From contig NZ_NKRE01000001.1 of NCBI RefSeq assembly GCF_002705925.1, forward strand, positions 314,119 through 378,118: a stretch of DNA of 64,000 bases, read 5' to 3'. Source of the stretch: Mycobacterium ostraviense. GTDB taxonomy: Bacteria > Actinomycetota > Actinomycetes > Mycobacteriales > Mycobacteriaceae. Made by a program: the position numbers and the translations under genes. Below, in pieces: positions 37,350 through 48,611 of this stretch (the first letter of the stretch is position 1; the number at the start of each line of letters is the position of its first letter). The notes beneath the pieces are model-generated. The model saw nothing but the letters and a program-made list of their open reading frames with translations, did not search any database and had not been told where the DNA came from.

Positions 37350-38473
37350 TTGTCGACCAGCCCCTCGAGCCGAGCGATGGTGTCGATGAACTCCTCGACC
37401 ATCTCCAGCACCACCGAGCGCGTCGGTCGCACCCGGTTGAGCGAGCCGACGACCTGACCGACGAAGTAGGTCGCCAACTCCCCGGCCCTGGTGCCGGGCT
37501 GCCCGGCCGCTTGGTTGATGCGCAGCTGCGCATCACCGATCAGCGCGGTCTGCAGCGGCATTCCGAGGGGGTCGGGATTTTCCGGCCGGGCCCACTCCTC
37601 GGTCCAGGCGGTGCGCAACATCCGCGCCGGTTTGCCGGTCATCGACCTGGACCGCACGGTATCCGTGGAGCCGGCGGCCAGGAACTTAGCCTTGACCACC
37701 GGGGGCGTCTCGGCTTCCTCGGTGGTCAGCCACACCGATCCGCACCACACGCCCTCGGCGCCCAGGGCCAGGGCCGCTGCGATCTGGCGGCCGCGGGCGA
37801 TCCCGCCGGCGGCCACTACCGGAAGGGGATCAACGGCATCGACTATCTCGGGGACCAGCACCATGGTCGCTACCTCGCCGGTGTGACCGCCGGCCTCGGT
37901 GCCCTGAGCGACGATCAGATCGACACCCGCAGCGGCGTGCCGGCGCGCGTGTTGCGTGGTGCCGGCCAGCGCCGCCACCACGACGTCATGACCGTGAGCC
38001 CGCTCGACGAGGTCTGCGGGCGGCGGTCCCAGCGCGCTGGCGATCAGCCGGATGTCGTGGGCGAAAGCCACGTCGAGCAGCGGCTCATAGCCCTTGGGCG
38101 AGATGTTGAGCCCTCCCCCGACCGTTTTGGGTTGCTGCCCGGCGGGCTGGGTGATGCCGTAGCGGACCAGCAAGTCGTCGACGAAGGCGCGATGCTCGGC
38201 GGGCAGCAGCTCGGCCACCTGCTGCCGGTCGATCCCACCCTGCTCGGCACCGACGTACTTGGGCGGTAGCAGCAGGTCGACTCCATATGGCTTGCCGCCG
38301 GTCTGCTCCTCGATCCAGGTCAGCTCGCTGTCCAGCCGTTTGGGGCTGTGCGCCACGGCTCCGAGGACCCCGAACCCGCCGGCGTTGGTCACCGCGGCAA
38401 CGACATCGCGGCAATGGCTGAAGGCACAGATTGGAAACTCGACACCGAGCATTTCGGCGACCCTGGTCCGCAT
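37346..38473 (-). CDS. Nitronate monooxygenase (2-nitropropane dioxygenase family), Rv1533-like
   Basis: A 375-residue FMN-dependent TIM-barrel protein. It begins MRTRVAEMLGVEFPICAFSH, has NAGGFGVLGAVAHSP, LIASALGPPP for the flavin site, then AGVDLIVAQGTEAGGHTGEV, which is the family signature with the catalytic His, and VVAAGGIARGRQIAAALALG for phosphate binding. ATG 38473 aligns with the family N-terminus; an ATG further upstream lies in the promoter. It is the first gene of an operon with the TetR gene and is divergent from the thioesterase gene. Confidence 0.92.
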   Translation of the reverse strand: MRTRVAEMLGVEFPICAFSHCRDVVAAVTNAGGFGVLGAVAHSPKRLDSELTWIEEQTGGKPYGVDLLLPPKYVGAEQGGIDRQQVAELLPAEHRAFVDDLLVRYGITQPAGQQPKTVGGGLNISPKGYEPLLDVAFAHDIRLIASALGPPPADLVERAHGHDVVVAALAGTTQHARRHAAAGVDLIVAQGTEAGGHTGEVATMVLVPEIVDAVDPLPVVAAGGIARGRQIAAALALGAEGVWCGSVWLTTEEAETPPVVKAKFLAAGSTDTVRSRSMTGKPARMLRTAWTEEWARPENPDPLGMPLQTALIGDAQLRINQAAGQPGTRAGELATYFVGQVVGSLNRVRPTRSVVLEMVEEFIDTIARLEGLVDK

Positions 38474-38495
38474 TTTTGCGACGCTATGAGCTATT

Positions 38496-38511
38496 GATTG
38501 ATATGTCAATC
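38496..38511. promoter_or_regulatory. Palindromic operator candidate in divergent promoter
   Basis: GATTGATATGTCAATC has perfect six-base half sites, GATTGA and TCAATC, around a four-base centre. It lies in the 59-base gap between the nitronate monooxygenase and thioesterase genes and just upstream of a -10-like TAGCCT. The size and symmetry suit a TetR dimer, and a TetR gene is in the same operon. Confidence 0.6.
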
Positions 38512-38519
38512 GAATGCGG

Positions 38520-38525
38520 TAGCCT
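38520..38525 (+). promoter_or_regulatory. Candidate -10 element of thioesterase gene
   Basis: TAGCCT fits TANNNT and ends seven bases before the ATG at 38533, the spacing expected for a leaderless transcript. The palindrome at 38496-38511 would cover the -35 region, so binding there should repress transcription. Confidence 0.45.
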
Positions 38526-38532
38526 AGCCGCC

Positions 38533-38967
38533 ATGGCCGAGCCGTTGACCACTGAACAGCAACACCAGCGCCGCCAGGCGGTGCGTGACCTGATGACCAG
38601 CACCCCGTTCATGGGCGGGCTGGGCATCGTGTTCGAACGTTATGAACCCGACGACGTCACGATCCGGCTGCCGTTCCGCGACGACCTCACCAATGACGGC
38701 ACCTACTTTCACGGCGGGGTGATCGCGTCGGTGATCGACACCGCCGGCGCGGCGGCCGCCTGGTCCAACCACGACTTCGACAAGGGCATGCGGGCGGCGA
38801 CCGTCGCGTTGAGCATCCAGTACACCGGCGCCGCCAAGCGCAGCGACCTGCTGTGCCATGCCCGCACCACCCGGCGCCGCAAGGAACTCACCTTCACCGA
38901 GATCACCGCCACCGATGCCGACGGCAGCGTCGTCGCCCACGCGATACAGACCTATCGGATCGTCTGA
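38533..38967 (+). CDS. PaaI-type hotdog thioesterase (Rv1532c-like)
   Basis: A 144-residue hotdog-fold protein. The motif DGTYFHGGVIASVIDTAGAAAA is the PaaI/PF03061 signature, in which HGG starts the long central helix that contains the catalytic acidic residue. ALSIQYTGAAKRSDLLCHAR is the next strand. The length equals H37Rv Rv1532c. The family hydrolyses acyl-CoA thioesters, often aromatic or medium-chain. ATG 38533 is chosen because the frame upstream overlaps the divergent promoter and a TANNNT box lies seven bases before it. Confidence 0.9.
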   Translation: MAEPLTTEQQHQRRQAVRDLMTSTPFMGGLGIVFERYEPDDVTIRLPFRDDLTNDGTYFHGGVIASVIDTAGAAAAWSNHDFDKGMRAATVALSIQYTGAAKRSDLLCHARTTRRRKELTFTEITATDADGSVVAHAIQTYRIV

Positions 38968-38994
38968 TCCTCGACTATCTCGACGACGGTGCGC

Positions 38995-39570
38995 CTACGG
39001 CGAGACGCCGTCGGGCGGCCAGCTCGACACACCGTCCTCCAGCGGGACTTCGAGGCTGTGCAGGATCGAAGCGACCATCCGCCACGCCCCGATGGCCGTG
39101 ACGAGTTCAATGAGGACCGTTGTGTCGCCCTGTAATTCACGCTCGCATGCGGCCCAGCTGCCGGCACTTACCGCGCCGTCGCGCACGACGTCGTCGGTGG
39201 CCGCCAGCACGGCCCGCTCGGCCGGCCCGAACCCGTCGTGGCTGTGCCAATCCCGTACGCCGAGCAGGTCGTCGGCCGGTACGCCCAGGCCGGAGGCGAC
39301 TCGCCAATGCTGGGTCCACTCGTAATCGCATGAGGTCAGCCAGCCGATCCGCATGATCGCCAGCTCGCGCAGTCTCGGGTCCAGGGCGCCATGCCAGAGC
39401 ATGGTGGCTAGCAAGTCATTGAAGGTGCGCGCGAGTCGCGGGTGGTTCAGCAACACCTGAAAGATGCTGAGCTCGGCCATGTAGTCGGGCACGCCGGCTT
39501 CATCGGCGGCCGCCTTGGCCTCGTCGACCGGCAACTGGGGTACCCGGGCTGGCTTCAAGGGTGGGGTCAT
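38995..39570 (-). CDS. Carboxymuconolactone decarboxylase-like (AhpD-fold) protein, Rv1531-like
   Basis: A 191-residue helical protein of the CMD/AhpD superfamily. It has FNDLLATMLWHGALDPRLRE, LAIMRIGWLTSCDYEWTQHW, and the helix VLAATDDVVRDGAVS. The AhpD redox pair CxxC is not present: the motif reads SCDYEWTQH, with a single Cys followed by Glu and His as in the decarboxylase-type branch. It converges on the thioesterase gene with only 27 bases between stops. Function is unknown; position and size match Rv1531. Confidence 0.85.
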   Translation of the reverse strand: MTPPLKPARVPQLPVDEAKAAADEAGVPDYMAELSIFQVLLNHPRLARTFNDLLATMLWHGALDPRLRELAIMRIGWLTSCDYEWTQHWRVASGLGVPADDLLGVRDWHSHDGFGPAERAVLAATDDVVRDGAVSAGSWAACERELQGDTTVLIELVTAIGAWRMVASILHSLEVPLEDGVSSWPPDGVSP

Positions 39571-40281
39571 GGTGTGAGCACTCCGTGTCCTTCAGGGATG
39601 CCATCGCGTTCGCCGGCCATGGTAGCCAGCAGTTCCGCTACCTTGCCGCGGCGCGCGCAACGGCGTGGCGGCCCCTGATGCCGGCACCGACCGCGACGAG
39701 CCATGACCGGCTCGCCGAGCTGCGCCCGGGCCCCACACCACGTCGACATCTGCCGACTTGGCGCTGAACCTGTTATCTCCCAAGGTATTCCAGTGTCCAG
39801 CGAGTTGATCGGGAGAGCTTGTGGGTTGAGGTGATGAGGCACCGGCGGCACGGTCGAGTCTGATGCCGGGTGGGGGCGTTCGGCGTAGGCCAAATGATTG
39901 CGCGGCAGCTTCCATACCCCTGATATCTGTGATTCCCGTGCCCGCGCAACCGCGCTGTCCGACATACCAGCACACTATGGACGGCTGACAGGCCGGTCAA
40001 TAGCGACCAGTCCGTGCCCCGAACATACCCGGGATGGGGCGAACTCGTTGTGGCACAACATCGAAATTCAGGGACGGAACACGGAGGTCAACAGGCGACG
40101 CAACGACGCAGTCGGAGCGCGCGAAAAGCTACCGGGCCGTTGGTCGCTGATCAACGCCGGCGAATTCGCAAAAACGTCAAACCGGACGCGGTGTGGCAGG
40201 TCTTCGAAGGCCCACCAACCGGATACGCTGCGGTCACCTGACGAGATGGCGATCGGGGGTCTCACTGGGAGGTGGCTGACC
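39571..40281. other. Upstream region of pks5-1, no intact gene
   Basis: Between the decarboxylase-like gene and pks5-1 there is no convincing gene. The pks5-1 reading frame stays open from 39898, but the translation before about 40280 has no similarity to polyketide synthases. A short stretch near 39800-39930 (GTTGAGGTGATGAGGC onward) looks like degraded mobile-element DNA, but I could not assign it. The pks5-1 promoter should be here. Confidence 0.4.
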
Positions 40282-43200
40282 GTGGACGACACGTGTGCGG
40301 ACCCGGTTGCGGTGATTGGCATGGCGTGCCGGCTACCGAAGGGCATCGATTCGCCCGAAGCGTTGTGGACGGCGTTGCTGCGCGGCGACGACTTGATTTC
40401 CGAAGTTCCCGCTGACCGTTGGGACGTCGACGAATACTACGACCCGGAACCGGGGGTGCCCGGCCGGTCCGTGTCGCGCTGGGGCGGCTTCCTCGACGAC
40501 GTCGCCGGCTTCGATTCCGAGTTCTTCGGAATCGGCGAGCGCGAAGCGACCGCGATGGATCCCCAGCAACGCCTGCTGCTGGAGACCTCGTGGGAGGCGG
40601 TGGAACATGCCGGTTTGCCGCCGAAATCGCTGGCCGGCACGCTGACCGGGGTGTTCATCGGCATCGCCCACAGCGATTACGCACACGTCACCGCCGAAGC
40701 GGGTGCCCTGGAAGACGCGTACGGGTTCACCGGAATTCCGGTCAGCATGGCCTCCGGACGAGTTGCATACGCCCTGGGGCTGCGCGGGCCCGCGGTCAGC
40801 GTCGACACGGCGTGTTCGTCGAGTTTGTTTGCGGTGCATATGGCTTGCCGCAGTCTGAACGACGGCGAGAGCGACCTGGCTCTGGCGGGTGGCTGCATGG
40901 TGATGCTGGAGCCGAGAATCGGCGCTTCCGCGTCGGCGTTGGGCATGCTGTCGCCGACCGGACGCTGCCGTGCATTCGACGTGTCGGCTGACGGCTTCGT
41001 CCGTTCCGAAGGCTGCGCCGTAGTGCTGCTCAAGCGGCTTGGCGACGCCCTGCGCGACGGCGACCGAATCCTTGCGGTGTTGCGCGGCACCGCAACCAAC
41101 CAGGACGGCCGCACCGAGAACATTTCGATTCCTTCCGCGCAGGCGCAGGCGCAGGCATATCGAGCGGCTTTGCGGGCGGCCGGCGTGGATTCCGCCACCG
41201 TCGGGATGGTGGAGGCGCACGGCACCGGCACCCCTGTCGGCGACCCGATCGAATTCGCAAGCCTGGCACAGGTTTACGGCATCGAGCGGTCCTGCGCGAT
41301 CGGGTCGGCCAAGAGCAATCTGGGCCACACCGAGGCCGCCTCCGGCGCGGTGGGGCTCGTCAAAGCGATCTTGTCGCTGCAGCATGGGGCGGTGCCGCCG
41401 ATGCTGCATTTCACCCGGTTGCCTGACGACGCGGCCGGTATAAACACCAAACTGTTTGTACCGCAGGAAATTACGCCCTGGCCCGAACAAGACGACGCGC
41501 TGCCGAGGCGGGCAGCGGTTTCGTCGTATGGGATGTCGGGCACCAACGTGCACGCCGTTGTGGAACAGGCTCCGGCCGCCGCGACGTGCCACGACGCGGC
41601 GGACCCGGTGGTGCCGATGATGTTTGCGCTGTCGGCCACGTCGGCCGAGGCGTTGCGCGGCAGTTCGCGCCGGCTGGCCGAATGGCTGGCCGGACGCCAG
41701 GACCAGGACGCGGCGACATTGTCGAATCTGGCCTACACGTTGGCCCGCCGGCGCGGCCACCGGCCGGTCCGTACCGGAGTGTTCGCCCACAGCCGGGCCG
41801 AGCTGATCGAGCGCCTGCACCAGCTGGCCGAGGACGAACGCCCCTATCCCGCCGCCGTCGGCCACGACGACCGCGGCCCGGTGTGGGTGTTCTCGGGTCA
41901 GGGTTCGCAGTGGACGGCGATGGGCGCCGAGCTGTTGACCAGCGAGCCCGTGTTCGCCTCGACCGTCGCCGCGGTCGAGGCGGTGATCGCCCGGGAATCC
42001 GGCTTTTCGGTCACCGACGCGATGTCCGCCCCGGACACCGTCACCGGCATCGACCGGGTCCAACCGACGCTGTTCGCCGTTCAGGTCGCCCTTGCGGCCA
42101 CGATGTCGTCTTACGGAGTCCGTCCGGGCGCGGTGATCGGCCATTCGCTCGGTGAGGTGGCGGCCGCCGTGGTCGCCGGCGCACTGTCGCTGCAGGACGG
42201 GGCGCGGGTGATCTGCCGCCGGTCGCGGCTGTGTCTCCGCGTCGCCGGTACCGGCGCGATGGCCTCGGTGGAATTGCCTGTCCAACGAGTGCGCGAAGAA
42301 CTCGCCGGGCGCGGCGCCGCGGCCCGCGATGTCGTCGTCGCCGTGGTGGCCTCACCGCAGTCCACCGTGATCGGCGGGGCGGCGCAGACGGTTCGCGACC
42401 TCGTTGCGGAGTGGCAGGAGCGCGACGTGCTGGCCCGCGAGGTAGCCGTCGACGTGGCATCACACACCCCGCACGTCGATCCGATCCTGCATCAGCTCTG
42501 TATGGATCTCGGCGACCTCGCCCCGATGAAACCGACGATTCCCTACTACTCGGCTACGTCGTTCGACCCGCGCGAACAGCCGTCCTGCGATGCGCGTTAC
42601 TGGGTCGACAACCTGCGTCATATGGTGCGTTTCGCCGCCGCGGTGCGCGCGGCGCTGGAGGACGGATACCGGGTGTTCGCGGAGCTGTCACCGCACCCAC
42701 TGCTGACGCGGGCCGTCGAGCAGACCGCTTGCAGCCTCGATATTCCGGTCGCCGCGGTGGCCGCCATGCGACGTGAGCAACCGATGCCGTCGGGCCTGCG
42801 CCCGGTGGTGATCGATCTGTACAGTGCCGGTGCGGCCGTGAACTTCGCGGTGCTTCATCCCGGCGGGCAGTTGGTCGACGCGCCGCTTCCGGTGTGGACG
42901 CATCGTCGGATGCTGCTGCGCCCCGACCGGGCGGGTACCACTTCGTGCGTCAATACCGTTGCGGCGCATCCATTGTTGGGCGCACACGTGCGGTTGATGG
43001 AGGAGCCGCCGCGTCATGTCTGGCACGGCGAGGTCGGCACGGCGGCGCTGCCGTGGTTGCGCGACCACCAAATCCACGATGTGGCCGCACTTCCGGGCGC
43101 CGCCTATTGCGAGATGGCATTGGCAGCGGCCCACACCATCTTCGGCGAACAGTCGCAAGTGTGCGATATCCGCTTCGAGGATTTGCTGCTGCTGGACGAT

Positions 43201-46200
43201 CAGACCCCGATCGGCGCCGTCGCGTCGGTGGAGGAACCCGGTGTCGCCGGCTTCGTCGTCCAGACCGAGCAGCAGCACCAAAAGGTGCGACGAGCCAGCG
43301 CGATACTGCGGGCCGTATCCGCGCAAGACCGGCCGCCCGCCCATAACGTGGCCGATTTACTGCGGGCCTATCCATGCCGCCACGACGGCGAGGAGGTGCG
43401 AAAGCGGTTCGAGGAGCGCGGTATTCGGTTGAGTTCGGCTTTCGCCGGCCTGGCCGCCGCCCACGTCGCGCCGCAGACGGTCAGTGCCGTCCTCGCCGAA
43501 GTAGGCTTACCGAGTTCGATCCGCAGGCAGCAGGCCAACTACCGGATTCACCCCGCGTTGCTCGATGCGTGTTTCCAGTCGGTTGCGGCCCACCCCGCCG
43601 TCCGCCAGGTGGGCAACGGCGGCCTGCTGTTGCCGCTCGGTATGCGCCGGCTGGGCGTGTACGCGTCCACCCGCAACGCCCGCTACTGCCACACGACAGT
43701 GACTGCCTACGGCACCAACGTCGAGGCCGATATCGACGTCATGGACGAACACGGGACTGTGCTGCTGGTGGTGCGAGGCCTGCAGATGGGCACCGGGCTC
43801 TCGGAGAGCGCCGACCGTGATCGCCTGCTGGCCGAGCGATTGCTGACCATCGAATGGCGCGAGCAGGAACTGACCGGCGCCGACGGTGTGGACGCTGTCG
43901 ATACCGGAAAATGGCTGCTGATCAGCGTGTCCGATACCGCCGACATGTTGGCAACCGAACTCACCGATGCGTTGAAGCGCTACGGTGCGGACTGCGCGTC
44001 ACTGTGCTGGCCTAGGCAGGCAAACCCGGCCGCCAAGGTCGAACGACTGAGCAAGCAGCTCGACTCCGGCGGAGTCACCGGCGTGGTCGTGCTGGCGCCC
44101 GAATCTATGGGCGGTGACGACGCGCGAAGTCCGCGCCGCGGCAGCGAAAACGTCAAGCAGCTGGTGCGCATCGCGCGCCGGCTTCCGGAAGTCTCCGGCT
44201 CCGTCCCCCGGCTGTATGTGGTCACCCGCAACGCGCAGCGGGTCCGATCCGATGACCGCCCCAATCTGGAACACGCCGGGTTACGTGGTCTGCTGCGGGT
44301 GGTCGGCGCCGAACACCCGTACCTGCGCACCACGCATATCGACGTCGACGACCACACCGACGCCGAGCAGGTGGTGCGCCAACTGCTGGGGGGCTCCGAC
44401 GAAGACGAGACAGCCTGGCGACAGGGGCAGTGGCTGACGGCCCGGTTGTGCCCGGCGCCGCTGCGGCCCGACGAGCGGGAAACCACCGTCGCCGACCATG
44501 ACCGCCACGGGGTGCGCCTGCAGATCCGGACGCCCGGGAACCTGCGGACGATGGAAGTCGTGGCGGCCGAGCGGATATCGCCGGGTCCCGGGCAGATCGA
44601 GGTCGCCGTGACCGCGTCCAGCGTCAACTTCGCCGATGTCTTGATCGCCTTCGGCAGATACCCAGCCTTCGACGATCTGTCGCCGCAGTTCGGCGCGGAT
44701 TTCGCCGGGGTGGTGACCGCCGTGGGTTCCGATGTCACCGACCACCAGATCGGCGACCGCGTGGGCGGCATGTCATCGGCGGGGTGCTGGGGCTCGTTCA
44801 TCACCTGCGATGCCCGACTGGCCACAACGCTGCCGCCTGGGCTCACCGACGGGCAGGCCGCCGCGGTGACCACTGCCCACGCCACCGCCTGGTACAGCCT
44901 CGTCGATCTGGCCCGCATCGAAGCCGGCGACAAGGTGCTCATCCACTCCGCCACCGGCGGCGTGGGACAGGCCGCGATTGCGATCGCGCGCGCCGCCGGT
45001 GCCGAGATCTTCGCCACCGCCGGCAGCCTCGAGCGTCGAGAGCTATTGCGCGACATGGGAATCGAGCATGTCTACGACTCGCGCGGCAGCAAGTTCGCCG
45101 ACCAGATTCGCCGGGACACCGACGGTTACGGTGTCGACGTCGTGCTGAACTCGCTGACCGGCACCGCCCAGCGCGCCGGTCTTGCGCTGTTGTCTTTCGG
45201 CGGGCGATTCGTCGAGATCGGCAAGCGCGACATCTACGACGACACCCGGCTGGCGCTGTTCACTCTGCGGCGCAACCTCACCTTCCACGCCGTCGACCTG
45301 GCGTTGATGACGCTCACCCACCCCACCCGGATCCGGGATCTGTTGACCACGGTCTACCGGCTGGTCGCCGACGGCGCGTTGCCGATGCCGGAGCGCACGC
45401 ATTATCCGGTTACCCAGGCAGCCAACGCGATCCGGACAATGAGCGCCGCCGGGCATACCGGCAAACTTGTCCTCGATATCCCGCACACCGGGCGCAGCAC
45501 CGTTGTGCTCCCGGCCGAACAGATCCCGGTCTTCCGGCCCGACGGCTCCTACATCATCACCGGTGGCCTCGGTGGCCTCGGATTGTTCCTGGCGGAAAAG
45601 ATGGCCGCCGCCGGCGCCGGCCGCATCGTGCTCAACTCGCGCGCCCAGCCGAATCAAAAGACCCGGGAAACAATCGATCTGGTCAAGGCCACCGGGTCGG
45701 ACGTGGTGGTCGAGTGCGGCGACATCGCCCAGCCCGCAACCGCGGGCCGGTTGGTGGAAACCGCAACAGCGACCGGGCTGCCGGTGCGCGGCGTGCTGCA
45801 CGCGGCCGCAGTCGTCGAAGACGCCACCCTGGCCAACGTCACCGACGAGCTGATCGAGCGGGACTGGCGGCCGAAGGTCCACGGTGCCTGGCACCTGCAC
45901 GAGGCGACCGCTACCCAGCCACTGGATTGGTTCGCCGTGTTCTCGTCGGCAGCTGCCCTACTGGGCTCACCCGGTCAGGGTGCCTATGCGGCGGCCAACA
46001 GCTGGCTTGACGCCTTTGTCCAGTGGCGCCGAGTTCGCGGCCTTCCGGCGACCGCGATCGCTTGGGGCCCGTGGGCCGAGGTCGGCCGGGGTGCCCACCT
46101 CGCCGAAAACGGCGACACCACGATGATCGCTCCCGACGAGGGCGCTTACGCGTTCGAGGCGTTGCTTCGACACACCCGCGCCCACAGCGGCTATGTCCCG

Positions 46201-46569
46201 GTCGTCGGATCACCCTGGCTGACGGCCCTGGCCGCACGCAGCAGGTTTGCCGAGGGTTTCCACTCCGCTACCCGGAATCGGCCCGGTGAAAGCACGTTCC
46301 GTGCCGAGCTGCTGGAACTGGCGCTCGAAGAGTGGCCGGGACGGCTTCGACGACTTATTTCCGAACAAATCGCCGTGATTTTGCGTCGCAGCGTCGATCC
46401 GGATCGCCCGCTTTCCGAATACGGGCTGGATTCGCTGGGCAATCTGGAGCTGCGCACCCGCATAGAAACCGAGGTCGGGATACGCTGCAGCCCCACCGAT
46501 GTCACCACGGTTCGCCATTTCGCGGATTACCTGTGTGAAAAGCTGGCCATCAAAGAAACGATCCGGTGA
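40282..46569 (+). CDS. pks5: Pks5-type iterative polyketide synthase, first copy (pks5-1)
   Basis: A 2095-residue mycocerosic-acid-synthase-like enzyme with one module, KS-AT-DH-ER-KR-ACP. KS: C178 in VDTACSSSL, then [12 protein letters not shown] and [11 protein letters not shown] for the two His. AT: S622 in [10 protein letters not shown], with [22 protein letters not shown] and [20 protein letters not shown]: near 1555-1565, [20 protein letters not shown]: near 1760, [15 protein letters not shown], and [10 protein letters not shown] with the catalytic Tyr. ACP: S2051 in [12 protein letters not shown]. It should extend a fatty acid with methylmalonyl-CoA to a methyl-branched acyl chain of LOS. 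GTG 40282 follows GGGAGG and gives a protein as long as pks5-2; an ATG at 40246 is the alternative. Confidence 0.95.
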   Translation: MDDTCADPVAVIGMACRLPKGIDSPEALWTALLRGDDLISEVPADRWDVDEYYDPEPGVPGRSVSRWGGFLDDVAGFDSEFFGIGEREATAMDPQQRLLLETSWEAVEHAGLPPKSLAGTLTGVFIGIAHSDYAHVTAEAGALEDAYGFTGIPVSMASGRVAYALGLRGPAVSVDTACSSSLFAVHMACRSLNDGESDLALAGGCMVMLEPRIGASASALGMLSPTGRCRAFDVSADGFVRSEGCAVVLLKRLGDALRDGDRILAVLRGTATNQDGRTENISIPSAQAQAQAYRAALRAAGVDSATVGMVEAHGTGTPVGDPIEFASLAQVYGIERSCAIGSAKSNLGHTEAASGAVGLVKAILSLQHGAVPPMLHFTRLPDDAAGINTKLFVPQEITPWPEQDDALPRRAAVSSYGMSGTNVHAVVEQAPAAATCHDAADPVVPMMFALSATSAEALRGSSRRLAEWLAGRQDQDAATLSNLAYTLARRRGHRPVRTGVFAHSRAELIERLHQLAEDERPYPAAVGHDDRGPVWVFSGQGSQWTAMGAELLTSEPVFASTVAAVEAVIARESGFSVTDAMSAPDTVTGIDRVQPTLFAVQVALAATMSSYGVRPGAVIGHSLGEVAAAVVAGALSLQDGARVICRRSRLCLRVAGTGAMASVELPVQRVREELAGRGAAARDVVVAVVASPQSTVIGGAAQTVRDLVAEWQERDVLAREVAVDVASHTPHVDPILHQLCMDLGDLAPMKPTIPYYSATSFDPREQPSCDARYWVDNLRHMVRFAAAVRAALEDGYRVFAELSPHPLLTRAVEQTACSLDIPVAAVAAMRREQPMPSGLRPVVIDLYSAGAAVNFAVLHPGGQLVDAPLPVWTHRRMLLRPDRAGTTSCVNTVAAHPLLGAHVRLMEEPPRHVWHGEVGTAALPWLRDHQIHDVAALPGAAYCEMALAAAHTIFGEQSQVCDIRFEDLLLLDDQTPIGAVASVEEPGVAGFVVQTEQQHQKVRRASAILRAVSAQDRPPAHNVADLLRAYPCRHDGEEVRKRFEERGIRLSSAFAGLAAAHVAPQTVSAVLAEVGLPSSIRRQQANYRIHPALLDACFQSVAAHPAVRQVGNGGLLLPLGMRRLGVYASTRNARYCHTTVTAYGTNVEADIDVMDEHGTVLLVVRGLQMGTGLSESADRDRLLAERLLTIEWREQELTGADGVDAVDTGKWLLISVSDTADMLATELTDALKRYGADCASLCWPRQANPAAKVERLSKQLDSGGVTGVVVLAPESMGGDDARSPRRGSENVKQLVRIARRLPEVSGSVPRLYVVTRNAQRVRSDDRPNLEHAGLRGLLRVVGAEHPYLRTTHIDVDDHTDAEQVVRQLLGGSDEDETAWRQGQWLTARLCPAPLRPDERETTVADHDRHGVRLQIRTPGNLRTMEVVAAERISPGPGQIEVAVTASSVNFADVLIAFGRYPAFDDLSPQFGADFAGVVTAVGSDVTDHQIGDRVGGMSSAGCWGSFITCDARLATTLPPGLTDGQAAAVTTAHATAWYSLVDLARIEAGDKVLIHSATGGVGQAAIAIARAAGAEIFATAGSLERRELLRDMGIEHVYDSRGSKFADQIRRDTDGYGVDVVLNSLTGTAQRAGLALLSFGGRFVEIGKRDIYDDTRLALFTLRRNLTFHAVDLALMTLTHPTRIRDLLTTVYRLVADGALPMPERTHYPVTQAANAIRTMSAAGHTGKLVLDIPHTGRSTVVLPAEQIPVFRPDGSYIITGGLGGLGLFLAEKMAAAGAGRIVLNSRAQPNQKTRETIDLVKATGSDVVVECGDIAQPATAGRLVETATATGLPVRGVLHAAAVVEDATLANVTDELIERDWRPKVHGAWHLHEATATQPLDWFAVFSSAAALLGSPGQGAYAAANSWLDAFVQWRRVRGLPATAIAWGPWAEVGRGAHLAENGDTTMIAPDEGAYAFEALLRHTRAHSGYVPVVGSPWLTALAARSRFAEGFHSATRNRPGESTFRAELLELALEEWPGRLRRLISEQIAVILRRSVDPDRPLSEYGLDSLGNLELRTRIETEVGIRCSPTDVTTVRHFADYLCEKLAIKETIR

Positions 46570-46634
46570 CGATGTGCGGCTTATTCGATGACATGAAATA
46601 TCCTGGGACCGGGCGTTGAGCCAAAGGAGTTCAA

Positions 46635-48110
46635 TTGGTTGTCGTGGGCAATCTCGGTCTGGATAACGTCAGGAATTGGCTGCCGGAGCCGGGTGTTGTC
46701 TGGCTGTGGCAGCCGTCGCCGGCAACTGTAGCGAACGCCCGGGACGCGCCGATCAGCTCCGTGCCGCCGAGCTACATCCAGGCTCGGCATCTGCGCAGGT
46801 TCGCTGAACAAACGGCCAAGGGCCTTGACATGTCCCGGCTTTTGATCATTGCCTTCGACATCCTCGGTCACTGCGATATCCGCACGATGACCTACGTCAT
46901 CAACTCGCACCTTCGTCGCCATGACACCTACCGCAGCAGGTTTACGGTCACCGGTGCTCGTCACATAGTCCGCCACACCATGACCGATCCCGGTGCTATC
47001 GAAATGCAACCGGTTGAGCACGGCGAGATGACGCCGAGCCAATGGCAGGAATATCTCTTGAGTACACCTAGTCCCCTGGATTGGGATTGCTTCAGGTTCG
47101 GCGTGATCCAACATGACGACCACTTCACCGTCTGCGTCAGCATTGACCACATACATTTCGATGCGACATTTCTCGGCACCCTCTTCTTGGAAATCCGTGA
47201 AATGTACAACACGCTGATGGACGGTGGCGAGCCTATTCCGTTGCCGAAGGCTGGTAGCTACGCCGAGTACTGCCTGCGCGAGCGCGGATACACCTCCGCG
47301 TTGACATTGGACTCGCCGGAGGTACGTCAATGGATCGAATTCTTGGACAACAACGACGGATCCTTCCCCGCCTTCCCACTGCCACTCGGCGAGACGTCGC
47401 GGGTCACGATGGGCGAGGTGCTTTCCGTGCAGCTGCTAGATGCCCGTCAGACCGCCGATTTCGAGGCCGCGTGCACCCAGGCCGGCGCCAGGTTCAGCGG
47501 CGGAGTCTTCGCGTGCGCCGCCCTCACCGAATACGAACTCGCCGGCGCGGAGACCTATTACGCGGTCACACCCACCGGCACCCGAAGCACGCCCGCGGAA
47601 TTTGTCACCAGCGGATGGTTCATCGGCCACCTTCCGCTGGCAGTGCAGGTCGCCGCGTCGTTCGGTGAGACCGCGCGCGGCGCACAAGCCGCTTTCGACT
47701 CGCGCGCCCACCTGGCCAGAGTGCCGTTCGAACGCGTGTTGGAGCTGGCGCCCCGCCTCGCGACGCCGCTGTCGCGAGGGTGCTTTCCCATGCTGTCGTT
47801 CCTCGACGCCGGTGTAGCGCCGCTTTCCGCCGTGTTCGCGCCACATATCCGCACCGCAAATACCAGGGTCTTCAGTGACGGCCGCATTGCGGCCCGGGTG
47901 TGCATGTGGGTCAACCGGTTCCACGAAGAGACCACGGTGACGGCATCCTTCCCGGATAGTCCGATCGCCCACGAGTCGGTGCGACGCTACCTGGACGCCA
48001 TGAAATCGGTGTATCTGCGCGTCGCCGAGGGCCGCAGCGGGATCCGGCAACGTCGTGCAACCGCACTCAGCTTCAGCGGCAACGGAAACGACGGCCTGTT
48101 TCCCGGTTGA
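46635..48110 (+). CDS. papA4: PapA4-type acyltransferase
   Basis: A 491-residue polyketide-associated acyltransferase, paralogous to the gene at 27821. The active site is H172-I-H-F-D176 in SIDHIHFDATF; VPPSYIQARHLRRF and IIAFDILGHCDIRTMTYVIN are the conserved N-terminal blocks. TTG 46635 is the start because AAAGGAG is placed seven bases before it. It begins 65 bases after pks5-1, as in H37Rv pks5-papA4, so it is very likely co-transcribed. It should transfer Pks5-made acyl chains onto trehalose or the growing LOS glycan. Confidence 0.93.
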   Translation: MVVVGNLGLDNVRNWLPEPGVVWLWQPSPATVANARDAPISSVPPSYIQARHLRRFAEQTAKGLDMSRLLIIAFDILGHCDIRTMTYVINSHLRRHDTYRSRFTVTGARHIVRHTMTDPGAIEMQPVEHGEMTPSQWQEYLLSTPSPLDWDCFRFGVIQHDDHFTVCVSIDHIHFDATFLGTLFLEIREMYNTLMDGGEPIPLPKAGSYAEYCLRERGYTSALTLDSPEVRQWIEFLDNNDGSFPAFPLPLGETSRVTMGEVLSVQLLDARQTADFEAACTQAGARFSGGVFACAALTEYELAGAETYYAVTPTGTRSTPAEFVTSGWFIGHLPLAVQVAASFGETARGAQAAFDSRAHLARVPFERVLELAPRLATPLSRGCFPMLSFLDAGVAPLSAVFAPHIRTANTRVFSDGRIAARVCMWVNRFHEETTVTASFPDSPIAHESVRRYLDAMKSVYLRVAEGRSGIRQRRATALSFSGNGNDGLFPG

Positions 48111-48244
48111 GGGGCATCGGTGTGAGCGGCGCCCGGACCGCGGCCTCGCCGCGCGGCCGGCACGCCAGGTGAAGGCACTGTTGACTGATAAGTCAATACC
48201 CGGGACGCGCTACCGGATTACCCGAAAACCGTCGACTTCCTGCA

Positions 48245-48310
48245 CTTCGCACAAAAAATTTTTGTACGTTGGCACGATTTTTCCACGGGGCGAAGATCAA
48301 CGGGCTACCG
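48245..48310 (+). promoter_or_regulatory. Conserved promoter-like element upstream of mmpL12
   Basis: This AT-rich block contains AATTTTTGTACGTTGGCACG, then TTTTCCAC, GCGAAGATCAACGGGCTAC and a -10-like TACCGT (TANNNT) at 48306-48311. A near copy lies upstream of pks5-2 (55100-55165). The shared order TTTTTGTACGT, GCAC, TTTT-CAC, GAAG and GGGCTAC at matching spacing points to a common promoter or regulator site for export and synthesis genes. Confidence 0.6.
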
Positions 48311-48611
48311 TGTGGTGGACTAGCAGAATTAAGGATGCCCGGCCGTTGCGGACCGAGATGTTGGGGGGCTGAGTCGACGTGCGATGCCCGCGGACCGGGC
48401 GCCTGAACACCACCGAAAAGAGGTGGCTGGACGTGAATGGAACCGCTGCCGATCCAGCCGCTTTCGTCAACCCGCCCGACCAGTTGTCGGCGGCGCGCTC
48501 CCCGGCGTTGTCGGGGCTCGAACGGGTGGCCACCGAGTTCACTTACCACCGCCACGACGCGGATCGGCTTGATGGGCTTTATCGGCCGGTGAGCCGATCT
48601 GGCGTGGAAAG
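48311..48611. other. Leader region of mmpL12, no gene recognised
   Basis: About 300 bases separate the promoter-like element from the mmpL12 start. A plus-strand frame from 48379 (81 codons, overlapping the mmpL12 start) has no known domain and no clear ribosome binding site. The long leader may have regulatory structure, but I see no known riboswitch. Confidence 0.4.

Noticed and set aside
39780..39990. Possible insertion-sequence remnant upstream of pks5-1
   Set aside because: The sequence looks like repeated mycobacterial DNA, but I could not read a transposase motif or terminal repeats, so no element is claimed.
40333..42285. 650-codon minus-strand frame inside pks5-1
   Set aside because: It is antisense to intact KS and AT domains, has low-complexity Gly/Arg/His-rich sequence and no motif.
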